A DNA stretch of 64,000 bases, taken from Cristatella mucedo. Lineage: Eukaryota; Bryozoa; Phylactolaemata; Cristatellidae. Position numbers and translations under genes: made by a program. Of the stretch, positions 24,941 to 36,946 are shown piece after piece. Each line of letters starts with the position of its first letter. Within the stretch, counting starts at the first letter, position 1. A model generated the notes under the pieces. The model saw only the letters and a program-made list of their open reading frames with translations, was not told the origin of the DNA and ran no database searches. Where the stretch lies: positions 4,324,501-4,388,500 of the forward strand of contig WPIO01000028.1 in NCBI GenBank assembly GCA_009760855.2, in the 5' to 3' direction.

Positions 24941-26124
24941 CGTGAATGCTTAGGATTGCTAGTATTTCTTTTTGACACGTCAGTTACAGTCGACCAGTTA
25001 AATTCGAAGCAGGTATTGAAGCTCCTCGGATTATACGTTCAACAAAATTAAGCTCTGTCCCCTGTATGCATGGACTGTGTGGCTGGAAAGTTTGTCCTAT
25101 TTTTTTTGGAAAACATTTTGCCTCCACAACACCCGTCTACTGCATCAGATTAGTCCTTGCTGACCAACGAGTCCACTATGTCGTCATCCGAGGTGGCTAT
25201 GATCATAAAGGTATGCATACACGTCTGTTAGAGGTACCTTTAATTAACCCACTGCCCTGTGCTTGTTGGTGGAGCACATTATCGCAGCCTTAGGGTAGGT
25301 TTTCAGTGCCTCATTTGATAACATTTTGTTTCCGGGGCACTCAAATTTACCATCGAGAAAACTTACTAAAAAAAACGCCTGAGTTTGATTTAAGTTTCTT
25401 GCCGATTCCTCACTTGCTTCCACCCTTTGTCAAGTGTTGTTGTAGTGGTTTTCTCTAAGCCTAAGGTCATCCAATCCGTAATTTTCCAAATAGTGATAGT
25501 TACAGTAGCTACCTCAAGTCAGAAGGCGATAGCCTATTACTACTTAAGTTGCCCTGCTCAGGATGTCGTTGGCTAAGCATACGTGTCAGGCTTTCTCCTT
25601 ACAAGCTTGAATGCTTGAAAGAGGGATTTAAAAGCAAACCCCTTCACAGTCGGGTATGGGGTGTAGGACTGGGCCTGACATGGCAGCAGGACTATGAGCA
25701 GGCCCACAGACAAGCCTCGGTAACATTCCAAAAACAAACCAGTCGTCTATCCATTATAAAGGAGCTAGTTTGTTGTCAAAAGTGAAACAATATGCTGTAC
25801 GTCATATCCTTTTGATCGCTTGATTCTCTTGTTTTTTATGCCTCTGAGCAAAGTGCTAAAACAAAATGCCAAATGAATAAATGTGCTAAAATAAAATTCT
25901 TAGAGGCAAGGGCAAGGTTTTTACGAGCTGGAAAACAGATTACAACTGGCCAGTGAGCCAACTTAGGGATGTTGCTTAATCGGTCATTTTTGTATTCATG
26001 CACACGGAATAGAAGTTTTTATTTCAAATTGAAACGAGTGTTTTTGGTATGGAAACAGTTATGCATCTTCCAGGTGAGCTTTTTTGCCACATGCAAAAAT
26101 GGTTGGACTTCTCTTGCATTGTAG

Positions 26125-26230
26125 AGAGCCTTTCCCGTTCGACAAGTGGCTGCTCGAGCACTACTGACAGTGCTCCGGCAGTTGAAGAGGCTTGAGCAGA
26201 GGGAAAGAGTCTGTTCGCAGATCGTACAGG
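26125..26230 (+). CDS. PPP4R4: PPP4R4 exon: PVRQVAARALL helix
   Basis: The exon follows CTTGCATTGTAG and ends at GTAAGA. It encodes RAFPVRQVAARALLTVLRQ and then RERVCSQIVQ, parallel to the human VLPVQKAASRTLCIFLRYN...HEVIQKLIEQ. Phase 0 at the start, one base left over at the end. The preceding intron (5.6 kb) contains two LINE copies inserted in the same orientation as the gene. Confidence 0.85.
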
Positions 26231-26304
26231 GTAAGAGACCCGGGAGGCAATTCGTCTGCTGTTGGCATCACTTAACAATTGGTCTCAATGGGCTCTTTTC
26301 TCCC

Positions 26305-26640
26305 AATCCTTCACATTCATCTGTTTAAGTGGACTTCTAATCAATCCCAAATTCTTTGGGGATCCTGTCTTCAGTTACTATGCACCTAAGGAACTGTCTA
26401 CCTGTTTTTATCATTACATCTCTGACTTGACAAAAGTTAATACAAGGCTAAATCTTCCTGTTCCTCGAAGCTTGTGGCTTTTTATGTAGGTCATTCTTTG
26501 TGTGCCTACGTGTGCTGCAGTTGTGTTTATTGTCATCTCTAATCAGTTGATAAGCTTCCTTTCTAACCTCTGTGAAGTGCCTGGAAAGATGCCTGGAAAG
26601 AGATATAGTTTTTTTAGGAAGCATAAAATTCATTATTGTT
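26305..26640 (+). mobile_element. Decayed LINE 3' fragment
   Basis: The + strand reads degraded INPKFFGDPVFSYYAPKELS and an UTR end (GTGAAGTGCCTGGAAAGATG) about 75 bp downstream of a PPP4R4 exon. The following ATT-rich sequence may be the tail. Confidence 0.62.
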
Positions 26641-27204
26641 ATTGTTATCTTTATTTTATATTATTATATTTTCTTTTCTTTTTATTATTACTTTTCTAGT
26701 GCAGTTCAGTTGTGTCTATTTTAGATGCTAAGTGATTTATTTGTTCGTGGGTTTGATGCAGAGCATCAAGCCTGCCTTGTCATTGATATAGCAGGGTTTT
26801 ATAGATAGCGTTTCTCTTACTATTTTAACATGCCTCAATGGCTGTTATTGACTATGTCACTTGGGTCATTTGGCCTGTCGAAAGTAGTTATTTTAGTATA
26901 TCATAGCTTTAAAGCAATTCAGGCTGGTAAATAATAGAGCACTTGGGTGACACCGACTCTTTGTGGAGAGTTTAGACAAGTGTGATAGCAAGAGTAGGCA
27001 AGGAGTTTGTTTACATGGACAGAAGCTGTGCACAACCTTGCTAAAAAATGGAAATTTGTAGGCTCCCTCTGAAGCTGCTTGGATATAAATGTAACGCATC
27101 ATCTACAGACGTTCATTCTGCCATCGGCAGCCAACCTGCTCAGTGCTACTTGAGCTCAGATAAGTGGATGCTGGTCCTTGGCAATGTAAACAATAGAACG
27201 AGTA

Positions 27205-27830
27205 GCTGCTGGGAGAGACTGGGGAGAAAGAGAGGGGGCGGGACGGATGGACGGACAAACAGACAGAGAGATAGAGAGAAGGGAGAAAGAAGGTGACAAG
27301 AAAAGCTGAAAGATGAGCTATGGAGGAGAGACAGGTGGAGAAAGAGAGGAGATAATGACAAAGTAGAGAACGACAAGAAGGGTAGATTGAGGGTTAGGGA
27401 GAGCATAAAGGATAGGGAAAGAAAAAGACATTGCAACAAAGGGGAGGACAGGGCAAGAAAAATGATAAGCTGAGACATAGAGTGGGAAGAGGAGAAGACA
27501 AAAAATGGCTGATTCAACGGCCTCGTTTGTAAAGCAGCAGAACAGCCTTAATGCCCATCACTACCACTTGCAATGTGCAATACAGGGTCGCCCACTGCAT
27601 GACTCGAAACCTACGACTCGGATGTGGAAGATTGGGCACCTTACCCCTAGGCTAAAACCAGGGAGAGAGAGCAGAGGAGAAAGATGCAGAGAGAAATAAA
27701 GGGAGCCGATAGACAGTCAGTGAGGAAAGAGCAAAAGACAGGAAAAGTGGAGATGGAGAGAAGAAGAGGGAGAGGTCGAGGAGGGGAGTAGAAAGATAGT
27801 CAGACGACGAGTTCCAGAGGTAGTGTGATG
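27205..27830. repeat. Purine-rich (GA/AG) tract interrupted by a SINE
   Basis: About 450 bp of strongly purine-biased sequence on the + strand (GAGAGAC, AGAAAGAGAG, GGAGAAAGA motifs), split by the group A SINE at 27506-27662. The complementary strand yields a spurious Ser/Leu-rich open frame. Confidence 0.88.
27506..27662 (-). mobile_element. tRNA-derived SINE, group A
   Basis: A reverse-oriented copy: GGCTGATTCAACGGCCTCGTTTG at the left (3' end of the element) and the complement of the B and A boxes at the right. It is inserted into the purine-rich tract. Confidence 0.72.
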
Positions 27831-27954
27831 AATCCGTGGAGCGATGGTATATTTGAAATCAGAACTATCTGCGTGGCTCTATATGATGATCTTATTTAGT
27901 TTGTCAGCACAAAGATCGTAATCTAAAGATCTAAATTGTAATGCAAATATCATA

Positions 27955-28289
27955 GCCCCGACTTGAGTTACAACATCCCGTGACTTGACCACATTTAAAA
28001 AGAACTTAAAAACACACCTATTTAGGACAGCATTTAGTGGGTCCCTGTGATTCGTCCTTCATGTGCTTATGCGTACTGACACTGTACATGCTGCCACTAA
28101 CCACACTTACATGCTGACTCTGTGCTTATCACCCCTAACCATGCTATTCATGTTGTTTATCAAGCATGATATTACTCACCATTCAATCGCGTTTCCCTTT
28201 GCAGCAAATGTAAAGCGCCTAGAAAGAGATTGAATTATCTGAGGGCGCTTTATCAAGTGTACTATTATTATTATTATTATTATTATTGT
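27955..28289 (+). mobile_element. LINE 3' UTR copy
   Basis: Begins with the ACTTGACCACATTTAAAAAG coding end and runs through the complete UTR to GGCGCTTTATCAAGTGTACT and eight to nine ATT units. Confidence 0.87.
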
Positions 28290-28951
28290 GGTAGGCTTCG
28301 TTTACCTAAACATAATTTGATTAGTTCATGTTTCCTGATTATTTACTTAAGTACCTAAACAGAATTAGCTGAACTCGTGATAAGTTATTATTCATATCGG
28401 TAGAGACTTTCCTTACTGTCATTAGAAGTGTAATTATTAGTATCCATCAGTAACTTCAGATTTGCCAAGTCTTTCATGCTTCAATTTATAGTAAATGCCT
28501 CTGATGGACTCTTGTCAACGTTATTTCTTCTACTTCTAGTCGGTTGCTCTCAAAATTTAGTTGGTGGTTAATGTGCTGAATTTAGTTGCCATGATTATTT
28601 CATCATTCCTACTGCTTGGTGATTGTCAATATTTCATGCAAATGAGCCCGATGCCGGTAACCTGGGATACCATGGTAACCCTGGTGTGCCCGGACTGCAA
28701 TAACTACCTGAATATTGGTCCAAATTATATGCAAATAGGCTAAAAATGTCGGGGTCGTCGATTTCTATTCGTCAGCAGAAGGACGGCGATTTTGAAAGGG
28801 ATGATTTTTATTGCACAGGTGTAAGTGGGCAGCGGCTGACCAGATCCAGGGCAAGGATCCGGGGCTCGATCACGAAAATTGAGCCTATTTTTTCGAAAAA
28901 ATTGCTCAAGATTGATGGCTGATTTGGGACAACCGCTGATCTTCGGGCGCG

Positions 28952-29320
28952 CTACAGAGGGTATCTGCATGCCTGGAGCAGCCTTCTGAGCTGATGCTCT
29001 TTTTCCCTGCCATGAGTCTGCGCCATATCCGATGCCGCCGCCAACGGCACGCCAATATTGTCACGATCTCCATCCTCACTATCAGCGATACTACCCAGGC
29101 GAGCACTAGCGCCTCGATTCCGGACCTCCTGCATAATCTTCTCAGATCAGCAGGTGGCAATGAAGTTACCGAGAAATGCTTCCAAGAACTTGCACACCAG
29201 TTCCATTGCTTTGTTAAGAACGTCATTGCTAACATGTTTTATATCGTCATTATAGCCAAGCATAGTGTGCGTCATTTCATTGAGCTCTTGCGCACATAGT
29301 TCTTCAGGTTGCTTCGACAT
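28952..29320 (-). pseudogene. Open frame with one internal stop, unidentified
   Basis: On the minus strand, an ATG at 29320-29318 opens MSKQPEELCAQELNEMTHTM and continues for about 60 residues (including NDVLNKAMELVCKFLEAFLG) to a single TGA. The same frame then stays open for about 60 more codons (MQEVRNRGASARLGSIADSE, REKEHQLRRLLQA) to a stop. Composition is protein-like and more GC-rich than nearby intron. It has no recognised domain; it could be a remnant of a mobile-element gene. It lies in the intron before the largest PPP4R4 exon. Confidence 0.35.
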
Positions 29321-29709
29321 GATTCTGACGGTGCTGCTTCTGAATCAGATCAACGGAGTTTTTGACTTTGAAATACTATATTTTTTAGAGCAGCGATCCA
29401 CAAAATAAATAATTAATTGCAATTCTACTTGCAGAAACTCGGTAACCTGGGTTGCCACCATCGGGCTCAAATGTGACAACTGTTGCTGAATTACGTAGTT
29501 GACCCCCCCTCGGTGCTTGCTCACGTGACTTCCGATCCCACACCGGAGAGCAGGTTTCGGGTAGACATTTTCCATTTATACAAGTATCCCTTGGGTGTTC
29601 AGTTATTTGCCATGCCGAATTGTACCTGCATGCCACATCTCTCTCAACTCTGCCAAATTTTGATGGTGTATCGCATCAGAGCATGTGCATTTTGCATGTA
29701 TATATGCAG

Positions 29710-30044
29710 ATTTCTGCAAAGGCAAGAGCTTTCGCCATCGAGCACTGTTCATCGACATGTGCAGCCAGGCATTGGACATGTACTCACACCGCTTTTTCAA
29801 AGAGCACTGGTTTGAGCCGTCTCTCGAGCTTGCTGCTGATACGGTCGCCGACATCCGACTCCGTCTCTGCTCGCTGCTGCCACGCCTCAAACGAGCCGTG
29901 CGCTTGCCCGCTGACCGTGCGCTACTGCAGCAGTTGGAAGCTTGTGTTCGGCGTCTTCTCATAAACGAACGTGACAAGGTCGTGCTTTCCTCACTGAGGG
30001 CCACTGTCGATGATCTGGACCGCACGCAATGCATCATCGACTCG
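29710..30044 (+). CDS. PPP4R4: PPP4R4 exon: largest exon, last HEAT repeats
   Basis: This 335-nt exon follows ATATATGCAG and ends at GTAAGC. It encodes GKSFRHRALFIDMCSQAL, FFKEHWFEPSLELAADTVAD, LRLCSLLPRLK and LPADRALLQQLEACVRRLL. The last piece is nearly identical to the human LPADKHLLQQLEMCVRKLL. A second in-frame acceptor 12 nt downstream (GCAAAG) exists, but the first preserves the family's spacing before GKS. The exon is more GC-rich than its flanks, as expected of coding sequence here. Confidence 0.93.
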
Positions 30045-30247
30045 GTAAGCATATCACATACGGCAGCTCAAGCAGCCACGTGAGCATGCCCTCTGCTGCC
30101 TCCACCATGGCCACTGCCAGCCCATCCATCGTAGATAGCGTTTTATGCGCTGGACTCAGGCAGGTAGCCACTCTACATTCTCAGGAGGTTGCTATGGAAT
30201 GGCGTTTGATTGTATGCTTTACATGAATGGCATCATTTGTTCTAAAG

Positions 30248-30346
30248 GTCATTACCAACAGCCGGACAAAGTACTCGCCTTCTGATGCAAAGGAGCTTGC
30301 CGAAGATCGGAAGAAGGAAGATGAGGAGCGATTACTTATAGAGCAG
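30248..30346 (+). CDS. PPP4R4: PPP4R4 exon: charged coiled-coil start
   Basis: A 33-codon phase-0 exon after TTGTTCTAAAG, ending at GTACTG. It encodes DAKELAEDRKKEDEERLLIE, a highly charged helix corresponding to the family's YEKDLLDQEKEREELLLLEMEQ segment. The acceptor has a short pyrimidine tract. Confidence 0.85.
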
Positions 30347-30427
30347 GTACTGTGTGTGGATAGTCTGAGCACTCCTGTTGACCAATTAGAATATCAGACT
30401 TGGATTAAATAAATAAATAATAAATCC

Positions 30428-30598
30428 TAGCTGATTTTGAACAGCCTCTTTTGTATAGCGACAGAAGTGCCTTTATGGCTATCACCACCGCTTGCAGTGG
30501 CGATAAAGAATCGCCCACCGCAGGAATCGAACCCACGACCTCGGGACCGAGGTCGTGAAAGCAACCGCCTTACCTAGTGTGCCATCATGGCTGCTTAT
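30428..30598 (-). mobile_element. tRNA-derived SINE, group A
   Basis: The minus strand reads GATGGCACACTAGGTAAGGC (A-box region) and GAGGTCGTGGGTTCGATTCC (B box), then the GCGATTC...GCAAGCGGTGGTGATAGCC body. One of the best preserved members. Within it the CGACCTCGG/CCGAGGTCG pair can form a stem. Confidence 0.78.
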
Positions 30599-30654
30599 AA
30601 TAATAATAATTACCATTATTATACGCAACCATTTATTATTGTTGTTGTTATTGT

Positions 30655-30712
30655 TATTATAATAATAAGTCTTTTTATAACACCCTGAGAGAATCAAATC
30701 CTAATCCAGGGC
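30655..30712 (-). mobile_element. LINE or SINE tail fragment
   Basis: A short reverse-oriented remnant: TAATAATAAG followed by the complement of the CTCTCAGGGTGTT tail. Confidence 0.45.
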
Positions 30713-30859
30713 TTAGGTTCTATAATAATCTTCAAATGTCTAGCGGTGGCCAGGGAGTCTGACTTTTTTGGGGGTCTTTCCATGCCTATGTTTAGAATTC
30801 CTTGCTTTCTTTTTTATAGCCGTACACCCGAACGGCATCTGGGATGAGACGTGCTTGGC

Positions 30860-31600
30860 GTTTATTCAGAGGGCAAAATCATGTAGTACATCCACTGGTG
30901 TCGTGTTGTACCATTGCATTAAGGGGGCAAGGTCGGTAGGGAAAGTCAAGCAGAAGGGCAGATGATGAAAGTTTGCCGAAAAAGCCTCGATTCCGGGAGA
31001 CTTGGGTTTCTTGACTCGCAAGTAATTGTGGATGCCGAAACAGATTTTCATTCCCGGATAATGAAGAGTCATAGTTTTCAGAAAGTTTGGTGACATTGGT
31101 TGCAATTTATAATCTGGTGAGTTATAAATTGCTACCACCGTCGTCAAGTAACCTCTAACTGGACGCAGCAGAAGCAGAGACTCGACAGCTTGTAGAAGTA
31201 GGAACCGAGAGAAACCGGCTTGAAATGGAAAGAGTTGCAGGAACAGCAGCTACCCCACCCCATATTTCAATGATCTTTTGACTTAAAATGGCAAATCCTT
31301 CTTTGATAGCATTGGAGATGTATAGAAGTACTTCTACTTCAGCCAGATCTCAGTAACTGCAAAAATGTCTAGAGCGTCATCAGGTATCAGGCTGCTAACA
31401 ACTAATGGTTTATTGCTCAAGGAGTAGGAATTCCAGAGAAACAAGTTATAGGCGGTCACCGATGTTAGCGTCGGCTTTACCTCTACTATATTGGAAAAAT
31501 TAGCAGCACATCCAATGGCGGAACATGGAGGGTGGCTTGTAAATAGCAGTCGTTCTAACGGGAAAGCGTGTGTTGCAGTTAGTAACAATGGTATCTATGT
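30860..31600 (-). mobile_element. LINE endonuclease-domain fragment
   Basis: The minus strand encodes a degraded APE-type endonuclease N-terminus: YNLFLWNSYSLSNKPLVVSS, DALDIFAVTEIWLK, then a frameshifted FKPVSLGSYFYKLSSLCF-like segment and RGYLTTVVAIYNSPDY-like sequence. The L-x-x-WN.RS...NK and T-E-T-W-L-like patterns are typical of non-LTR element endonucleases. It is detached from any RT part. Confidence 0.7.
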
Positions 31601-33349
31601 TAGTTTGGTGCCTGCAGCCTCCTTGTACCCAGGCGTGTTCTATGGACAGTACGTAACTAGCAAACCCAGGCAGAAATAAGCACTTGGCATGCATTAGTAC
31701 TATCAAAATGAGCCCAAAAGTCAACGTGTATACACGGTCTTATTATATCCTCTTGGCATCCGAAACCATACATACAACTGTGGGAGCCTCGTGCACCGTG
31801 GTAGGTGGTCTGTATTTTCTTCTTGCAAACAAAGATTGTTTGTTTTGTGTCAAAGTGGGCTAGTATAACTAAAAACAAAAGACCCGTCTACCAAGCACAG
31901 ATCTTCATTCTAATATTTCTGTGGCGGCTATATGATGTAAGCATCAGGATTTCAGCCTCTGGTAGACTTTGACCTGCCAGAAGTTGAAGTTTTGCTCTGA
32001 CAGAGCACATCATTGACCTGTGATAGTCCTTAAGCTCTAGAGTAGCTACCCAGCCCTGGGCTATGGGTGGGGTGGCATTCGTCCAGCTGACAATATTTTA
32101 GTAGAATGGCTTCATGCACTAGTGACACTAAATTGAATTGTGTCGGAGAAAAACAACCACAGCCCTGCACTTGCTGCTGAAGTAGGTAATTCAACTGATC
32201 CAATGGCACTCATACTTTCTGCATTGCTGATTTGTCTACATAGGTGTTAATCATTTAACAAATGCTAATTCAAAACTTATTATCATCAAAAGTCAAGGAA
32301 AGTCGGGTTCCAGTATGTCTAGGCACTTGCCAGTTACTTAGCGTCTTCTCAGTGTCGAAATGTTTAAAGTGCTAGCAGCTTTTCATGCAAGTCCTGTTCA
32401 GTGCTAGCTGCTTACATCTACTACTCATTTAGGTCCTTGCAGCCTCGCCAGAAACGTACTTCTAGATAAGCTGTGTCGACTAGACAGGCCTCGTATCAGT
32501 GCAAAGTAGGGCAAAGCTAGTTGCAGAAAAGTATGATTTTTGCCTTCTAATTTTTGTTTTATAACTCGGATACTCTTTTTTTTGAGTAAACGTGTCCATA
32601 TTTTTAGAAGCTCACCCAAATGAACTGTCGCGTTGCACTGTAAAGGCACTTGCTGTTTTGTGATAAGTGCAGACAGTGTAGGAACCAACCGTCACGTCTT
32701 CCCGGGCCGTGCATATAGTGCAGACTACTAGAAAATCTAGGTGGATCTGTAGCTTGTCTATTATTTGTGATGAAAAGACAATCGCAGGCTGTGTTGATCT
32801 AGAGATATGGAAGACAAAATAAGGGAAGAGTTCCAGGAAAGTAGGGACTGTTCTGTGAATGCAAGAGCTGTGGGACTAATATATAAGTTGTGGATCTTTT
32901 AACGGTCTGTGCCCATTCACCATGCTGTAAACTTATGCGCATGGTGCATCAGTAAGCTAGCAGCTGCATAGTGGTGTTGATGCTGCTATGTGAGGGCCCC
33001 TCACTGCCTATGGATATCTTAGGAAACTTATTTTACTTCTGCCAATGAGCTTTTACATGTCTGAAACGATAGTTGTGCTCCAAAATGTAGCTGTGCTTGA
33101 TTCGTGCTGTTTAGTCGTTAGTCCAATCATATTGATCATGTACACCTGCTTTTAGTGGACTAGCTTACTGTGTCCTATATAGTTTCGGTCCTGCGAGTCA
33201 AAGTGGCAGTTGGTCAAGAACCAGGCCTGCTCATGCACTATGATGTCTTAGTTGTGATAATGGCAAGCTTTTTTAATTGAGGGCCTGATGCATTTGTGGT
33301 AATCTGCCTATCTAGAAGGTATAATGTCTGTGTGCTGCTCTTTATCACT
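31601..33349. other. Intronic sequence without assigned features
   Basis: No exon consistent with flanking phases, and no repeat I recognise. Confidence 0.4.
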
Positions 33350-34030
33350 ATAATAATAATAATATAATTACATTTGTTATAGTACCCCAGAGAAGGGGAT
33401 CTGTTTGAACTTTCACATTTCTGAAAACGAAGCATGATCGAATGGTCATTGGTAGCATGCTCAATGACAACAAGCATAACATGATTAGAGGTGTCATGCA
33501 TAGGGTCAGCATGCAAATATGGCTAATAGCAGCATGCACAGTGTCAGCATGTATACGCACACAAAGAATTAATCACATGGAACCACTAAATGCTGTGATA
33601 AATAGATGCGTTTTTAGCTTCTTTTTAGATTTGATCGAGTCGAGGGGGTCGTAACTTGAGTCGGAAGTGAGTTCCAGGTTGTGGGAGCATACGAACTAAA
33701 GGTATGGTCTCCAAAGGATTTGAGGTTCGTTCGATGTATAGGTGAACGATTAGATTCTGAATCTGATTAGGTCGGTTGGAGCTAAAGAATGAAGGGACCT
33801 TAAAGTAAGTGAGAGAACATTCAAGTAGATGCGTTGCTTGACTGGGAGCCAGTGCAGGTCAGCAAGAAGTGGGGTGATATGGCAACTTCGACACTCACGA
33901 CAGACAAGCCTAGCTGCAGAGTTTTGCACCAGCTGTAAGTGCCTCATTGCACATGCCGGTAGGCCAGCAAGCAGTGAGTTACAGAAGTCGAGACGGGATG
34001 TCACAAATGCATGAACCAATTTAGATGTAC
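33350..34030 (-). mobile_element. LINE 3' fragment
   Basis: A reverse-oriented copy with divergent terminal stem. The minus strand still encodes [17 protein letters not shown] and [18 protein letters not shown] in one frame (about 34019-33750). Confidence 0.82.
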
Positions 34031-34559
34031 CAAAGTAATAGTCTCGATGTGCATACTATTGACTGGTTTTGAAAAATTATTATCTCATGTCTGTTGGGCC
34101 TTGTCGACCTATGTAAATCCTTGTAGAACTTAAATTGTTCATCTGCTGAACCTCACGCTATTGTGTATGGCTCTGACTTATTCCATTCTCGACCTGCGGC
34201 TCGAGCAATTACTTTGTTTTAGATAGGTAAAAGTACTTCGATATTGAATATCTGCATGGTGTTTGTTGTAGAACTGTATGAATCCTTCATTTTCGTTTTA
34301 TGCACACTTTATTTAATTTGGATTCATTTTTAAATCTCCGAGTTTGCTTTGATAATGATAATAATAATAATGCACTTTGATTTGATTTTATTCATCAATT
34401 CCCGGCATATTTAAAGTAACTATCTGATTCAATCGTTCTGGTTTCAGCCGAATGCAGAACACAAAGGTTGATGCTGCTATGTGCTTATTCTTGTGTTGTC
34501 GGGCATTGCTCTTTATGTACCATAAAGGGAACAGCGATCTAAAAGGCACTACTTTCTAG

Positions 34560-34665
34560 GAGGAGAAAGATGCACGAGAAGAGGAAGAAAGGTCGAAGAA
34601 TGAAAAGAAGTCCCTTTCTACAACGAAGTCTCGACCGAATGTTGAAAAAGATAAAGGCAAGAAAG
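34560..34665 (+). CDS. PPP4R4: PPP4R4 exon: Glu/Lys-rich C-terminal region
   Basis: The exon follows CTACTTTCTAG and ends at GTGGGT. It encodes EEKDAREEEERSKNEKKS, then STTKSRPNVEKDKGKK. The composition fits the disordered, basic C-terminal tail of PPP4R4, but residue-level conservation is weak, so this exon rests mostly on phase and splice sites. Confidence 0.75.
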
Positions 34666-34719
34666 GTGGGTGATCAAGTGTTACATTCCTTGCCTCTTCT
34701 TAGTCACTAGCAAAGCGTA

Positions 34720-35350
34720 TAATAATAATAATATTATTACACTTGATAAAGCGCCCTCAGAGAACTTAATCTCTCTTTAGGCGCATTACATTTGCTGCAA
34801 AGGGAAATGCAATTGAATGGTAAGTAAAATCATGCTTGAAAAACAAACACAATGAATAATATGGTTAGGGGTGACATGCACAGGGTCAGCATGCAAATGT
34901 GGTTAGTGGCAGCATGCACAGTGTCAGCACGCATAAGCACATGGAGGACGAATCACAGGGATCCACTATATGCTGTCCTGAATAGGTGTGTTTTTAAGTT
35001 CCTTTTAAATGTGGTCAGGTCAGGGGATGTTCTGACGCAGGTCGGGAGGGAGTTCCAGGCTTTGGGAGCATACGAACTAAATGCACGGTCTCCAAAGGAT
35101 TTAAGGTTTGTACATGGTATTTCTAGACTGTTGGATTCCGAAAAGCGGGTGGTACGATGCTTGGCCTGATTGGGGAGTATGTCGGAGAAATAAGCTGGAG
35201 CCATAGAATGAAGGGACCTAAAAGTGAGTGCCAAAACCTTGAAGTCAATCCGTTGCTTGACTGGTAGCCAGTGCAGGTCGGCGAGAAGTGGAGTAGTGTG
35301 GCAACTGCGACGCTCACGACAGACAAGCCTAGCTGCAGAGTTTTGCACCT
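34720..35350 (-). mobile_element. LINE 3' fragment
   Basis: A reverse-oriented and well-preserved copy inserted 55 bp downstream of a PPP4R4 exon. The minus strand encodes [20 protein letters not shown] and FSSYAPKAWNSLPTCVRTSP. Confidence 0.86.
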
Positions 35351-36087
35351 TCTCTGCTGGTAGCTGGTGACTCGCCAAAGAAACTTTCGCTTGTGCTGGA
35401 TGCCAACCCGTGTATTCGTGGGCGCTTCCATGCATGATTGCACATGCACAGTTTGTTGTCTTTGTTGCCACTAAAAACAGATCCCTCAGTCGGCAATATG
35501 GACAGCTACGGTGTGAGCTGCCTGTTAAACTGCCTCGAATGCCTATATGGTTTAGGAAAAGTCGGTTTTGATAAGACCGATTTTGAGCCGGCTTCTCAAG
35601 CCGATTGCATGAGGAGCAGAATAAAGCGAAATTAGTGGACCTCCAAGGCCATTAATGTCCTCTATCGTAATCGTTCCCATGCTAATCTGCCGTATTTTGG
35701 GGTCAGCTGCATTGGCTTTCCTGAGCCCAGCCTTCGAATGTAGGCAGTTAAAGTAACCGATGAACCGATGGCCTGGCGCTAATATTTTGGCGAGGCTGCT
35801 GAACCGTGCAGTATATTGTATTGTCCGATAGTTATAAAGCACTAGTCTTCCGATGCTAAAAACCTGTTATGCTTACCTGCTTGGCAGCTGGAAAAGTAGT
35901 CCAAGTATGTCAGTCGCCCCATGGCATTAAATAGTCTTGGTATCTGGGAGGTGCTCCTTTTGATGCTCAGTGCAAGACCAGCAGAATGCAGTAGCACCAG
36001 CAGTTCGCCAACTGCTCCTGGTCATAATGCTTCCGTGAGACTCCTATGGCCTGTGGCCCCTAGAGGTTTTGGTGATCGATTATATAA

Positions 36088-36140
36088 CAAAAATAATAAT
36101 AATAATGAGTCATTTTGATAGCACCCTATGAGGATCAAGT
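36088..36140 (-). mobile_element. LINE or SINE tail fragment
   Basis: A reverse-oriented AAT-repeat and CATTTTGATAGCACCCTATGAGG remnant. Confidence 0.45.
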
Positions 36141-36702
36141 AGTTATACTAGACTGCCCTCTGACACGGCTATGCTTCTCACTCTTGCTTTGTTGCCTGAG
36201 ATGAAGTGTGTTGGCTACCTGATGCGCACCGAAAGCCACTTCGGCTTTGAGTGCCCTATAGAAAACTCTCCTGTGTAAAAACCGCTTAGTCCTTGTGGCT
36301 TTATGGGGTTACATCCTGAGATACATTTCATCCAGGCACTTTAAAACTCACTACAAGAGAAGCCATCATCTCCTGATTGTATGGTATTCTAAAAAGAAGT
36401 TGAAAATGTACAGGTGACCATTAGTCTATAGTAATTGTAGTGACATGAAAAGCTAGAGAAAGCAGTTACTAGTCGGTTAAGCTGCTGGCAGGTTTTAAGT
36501 GTCAGGAGTGTGGTCAATTGCTAATTGTCAACCAGAGCTTACTACTCTATCTGCTTGCCGATGTCGATGAGACAATGCTTGATCTGCTGTGTTGACACAC
36601 TAGTCACATCGATCCAGTAAACAGCAATGACGAAACTGATAGCACTGATGACAGGCAGCCAATGCAAATGTTGATAGTTGTAGCACTGCTGGTATTTTTC
36701 AG

Positions 36703-36946
36703 GTACTGCAGCCTTGACGACCTCTGTCGTGAGCCGACCAGGAGCACCGGTAGGCACCATTGCACCCGTTTCGGCCGGCCGAAGCAGTGCACGGGCCAAT
36801 CCTTTGGCATTGCCGCCAGCTTCCTCGGCAGCCCTCGGAGGAGCCGGTGCATCACGCACGGTGGGAAGTGCAGCCTCCTCCAGCCCGACGGATAGCACCA
36901 CCAGCGCCTCTGCCACTGGCAACGTCACGACTGCTGCGCGTAATGG
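36703..36946 (+). CDS. PPP4R4: PPP4R4 exon: Ser/Thr/Ala-rich tail
   Basis: The acceptor is GGTATTTTTCAG and the donor GTAAAT. The exon encodes about 81 residues of low-complexity Ala/Ser/Thr/Pro, for example SVVSRPGAPVGTIAPVSAG. It is much more GC-rich than the surrounding intron. The family's C-terminus is Ser/Thr-rich and poorly conserved, so the assignment depends on the open frame and on phases matching both neighbours. Confidence 0.7.

Noticed and set aside
27146-27517. 123-codon Ser/Leu-rich minus-strand frame
   Set aside because: Complement of the purine-rich tract; low complexity.
30428-30598. tRNA gene
   Set aside because: A and B boxes are present, but there is no complete cloverleaf or acceptor stem, and the sequence continues into a repeated SINE body seen at six other sites.
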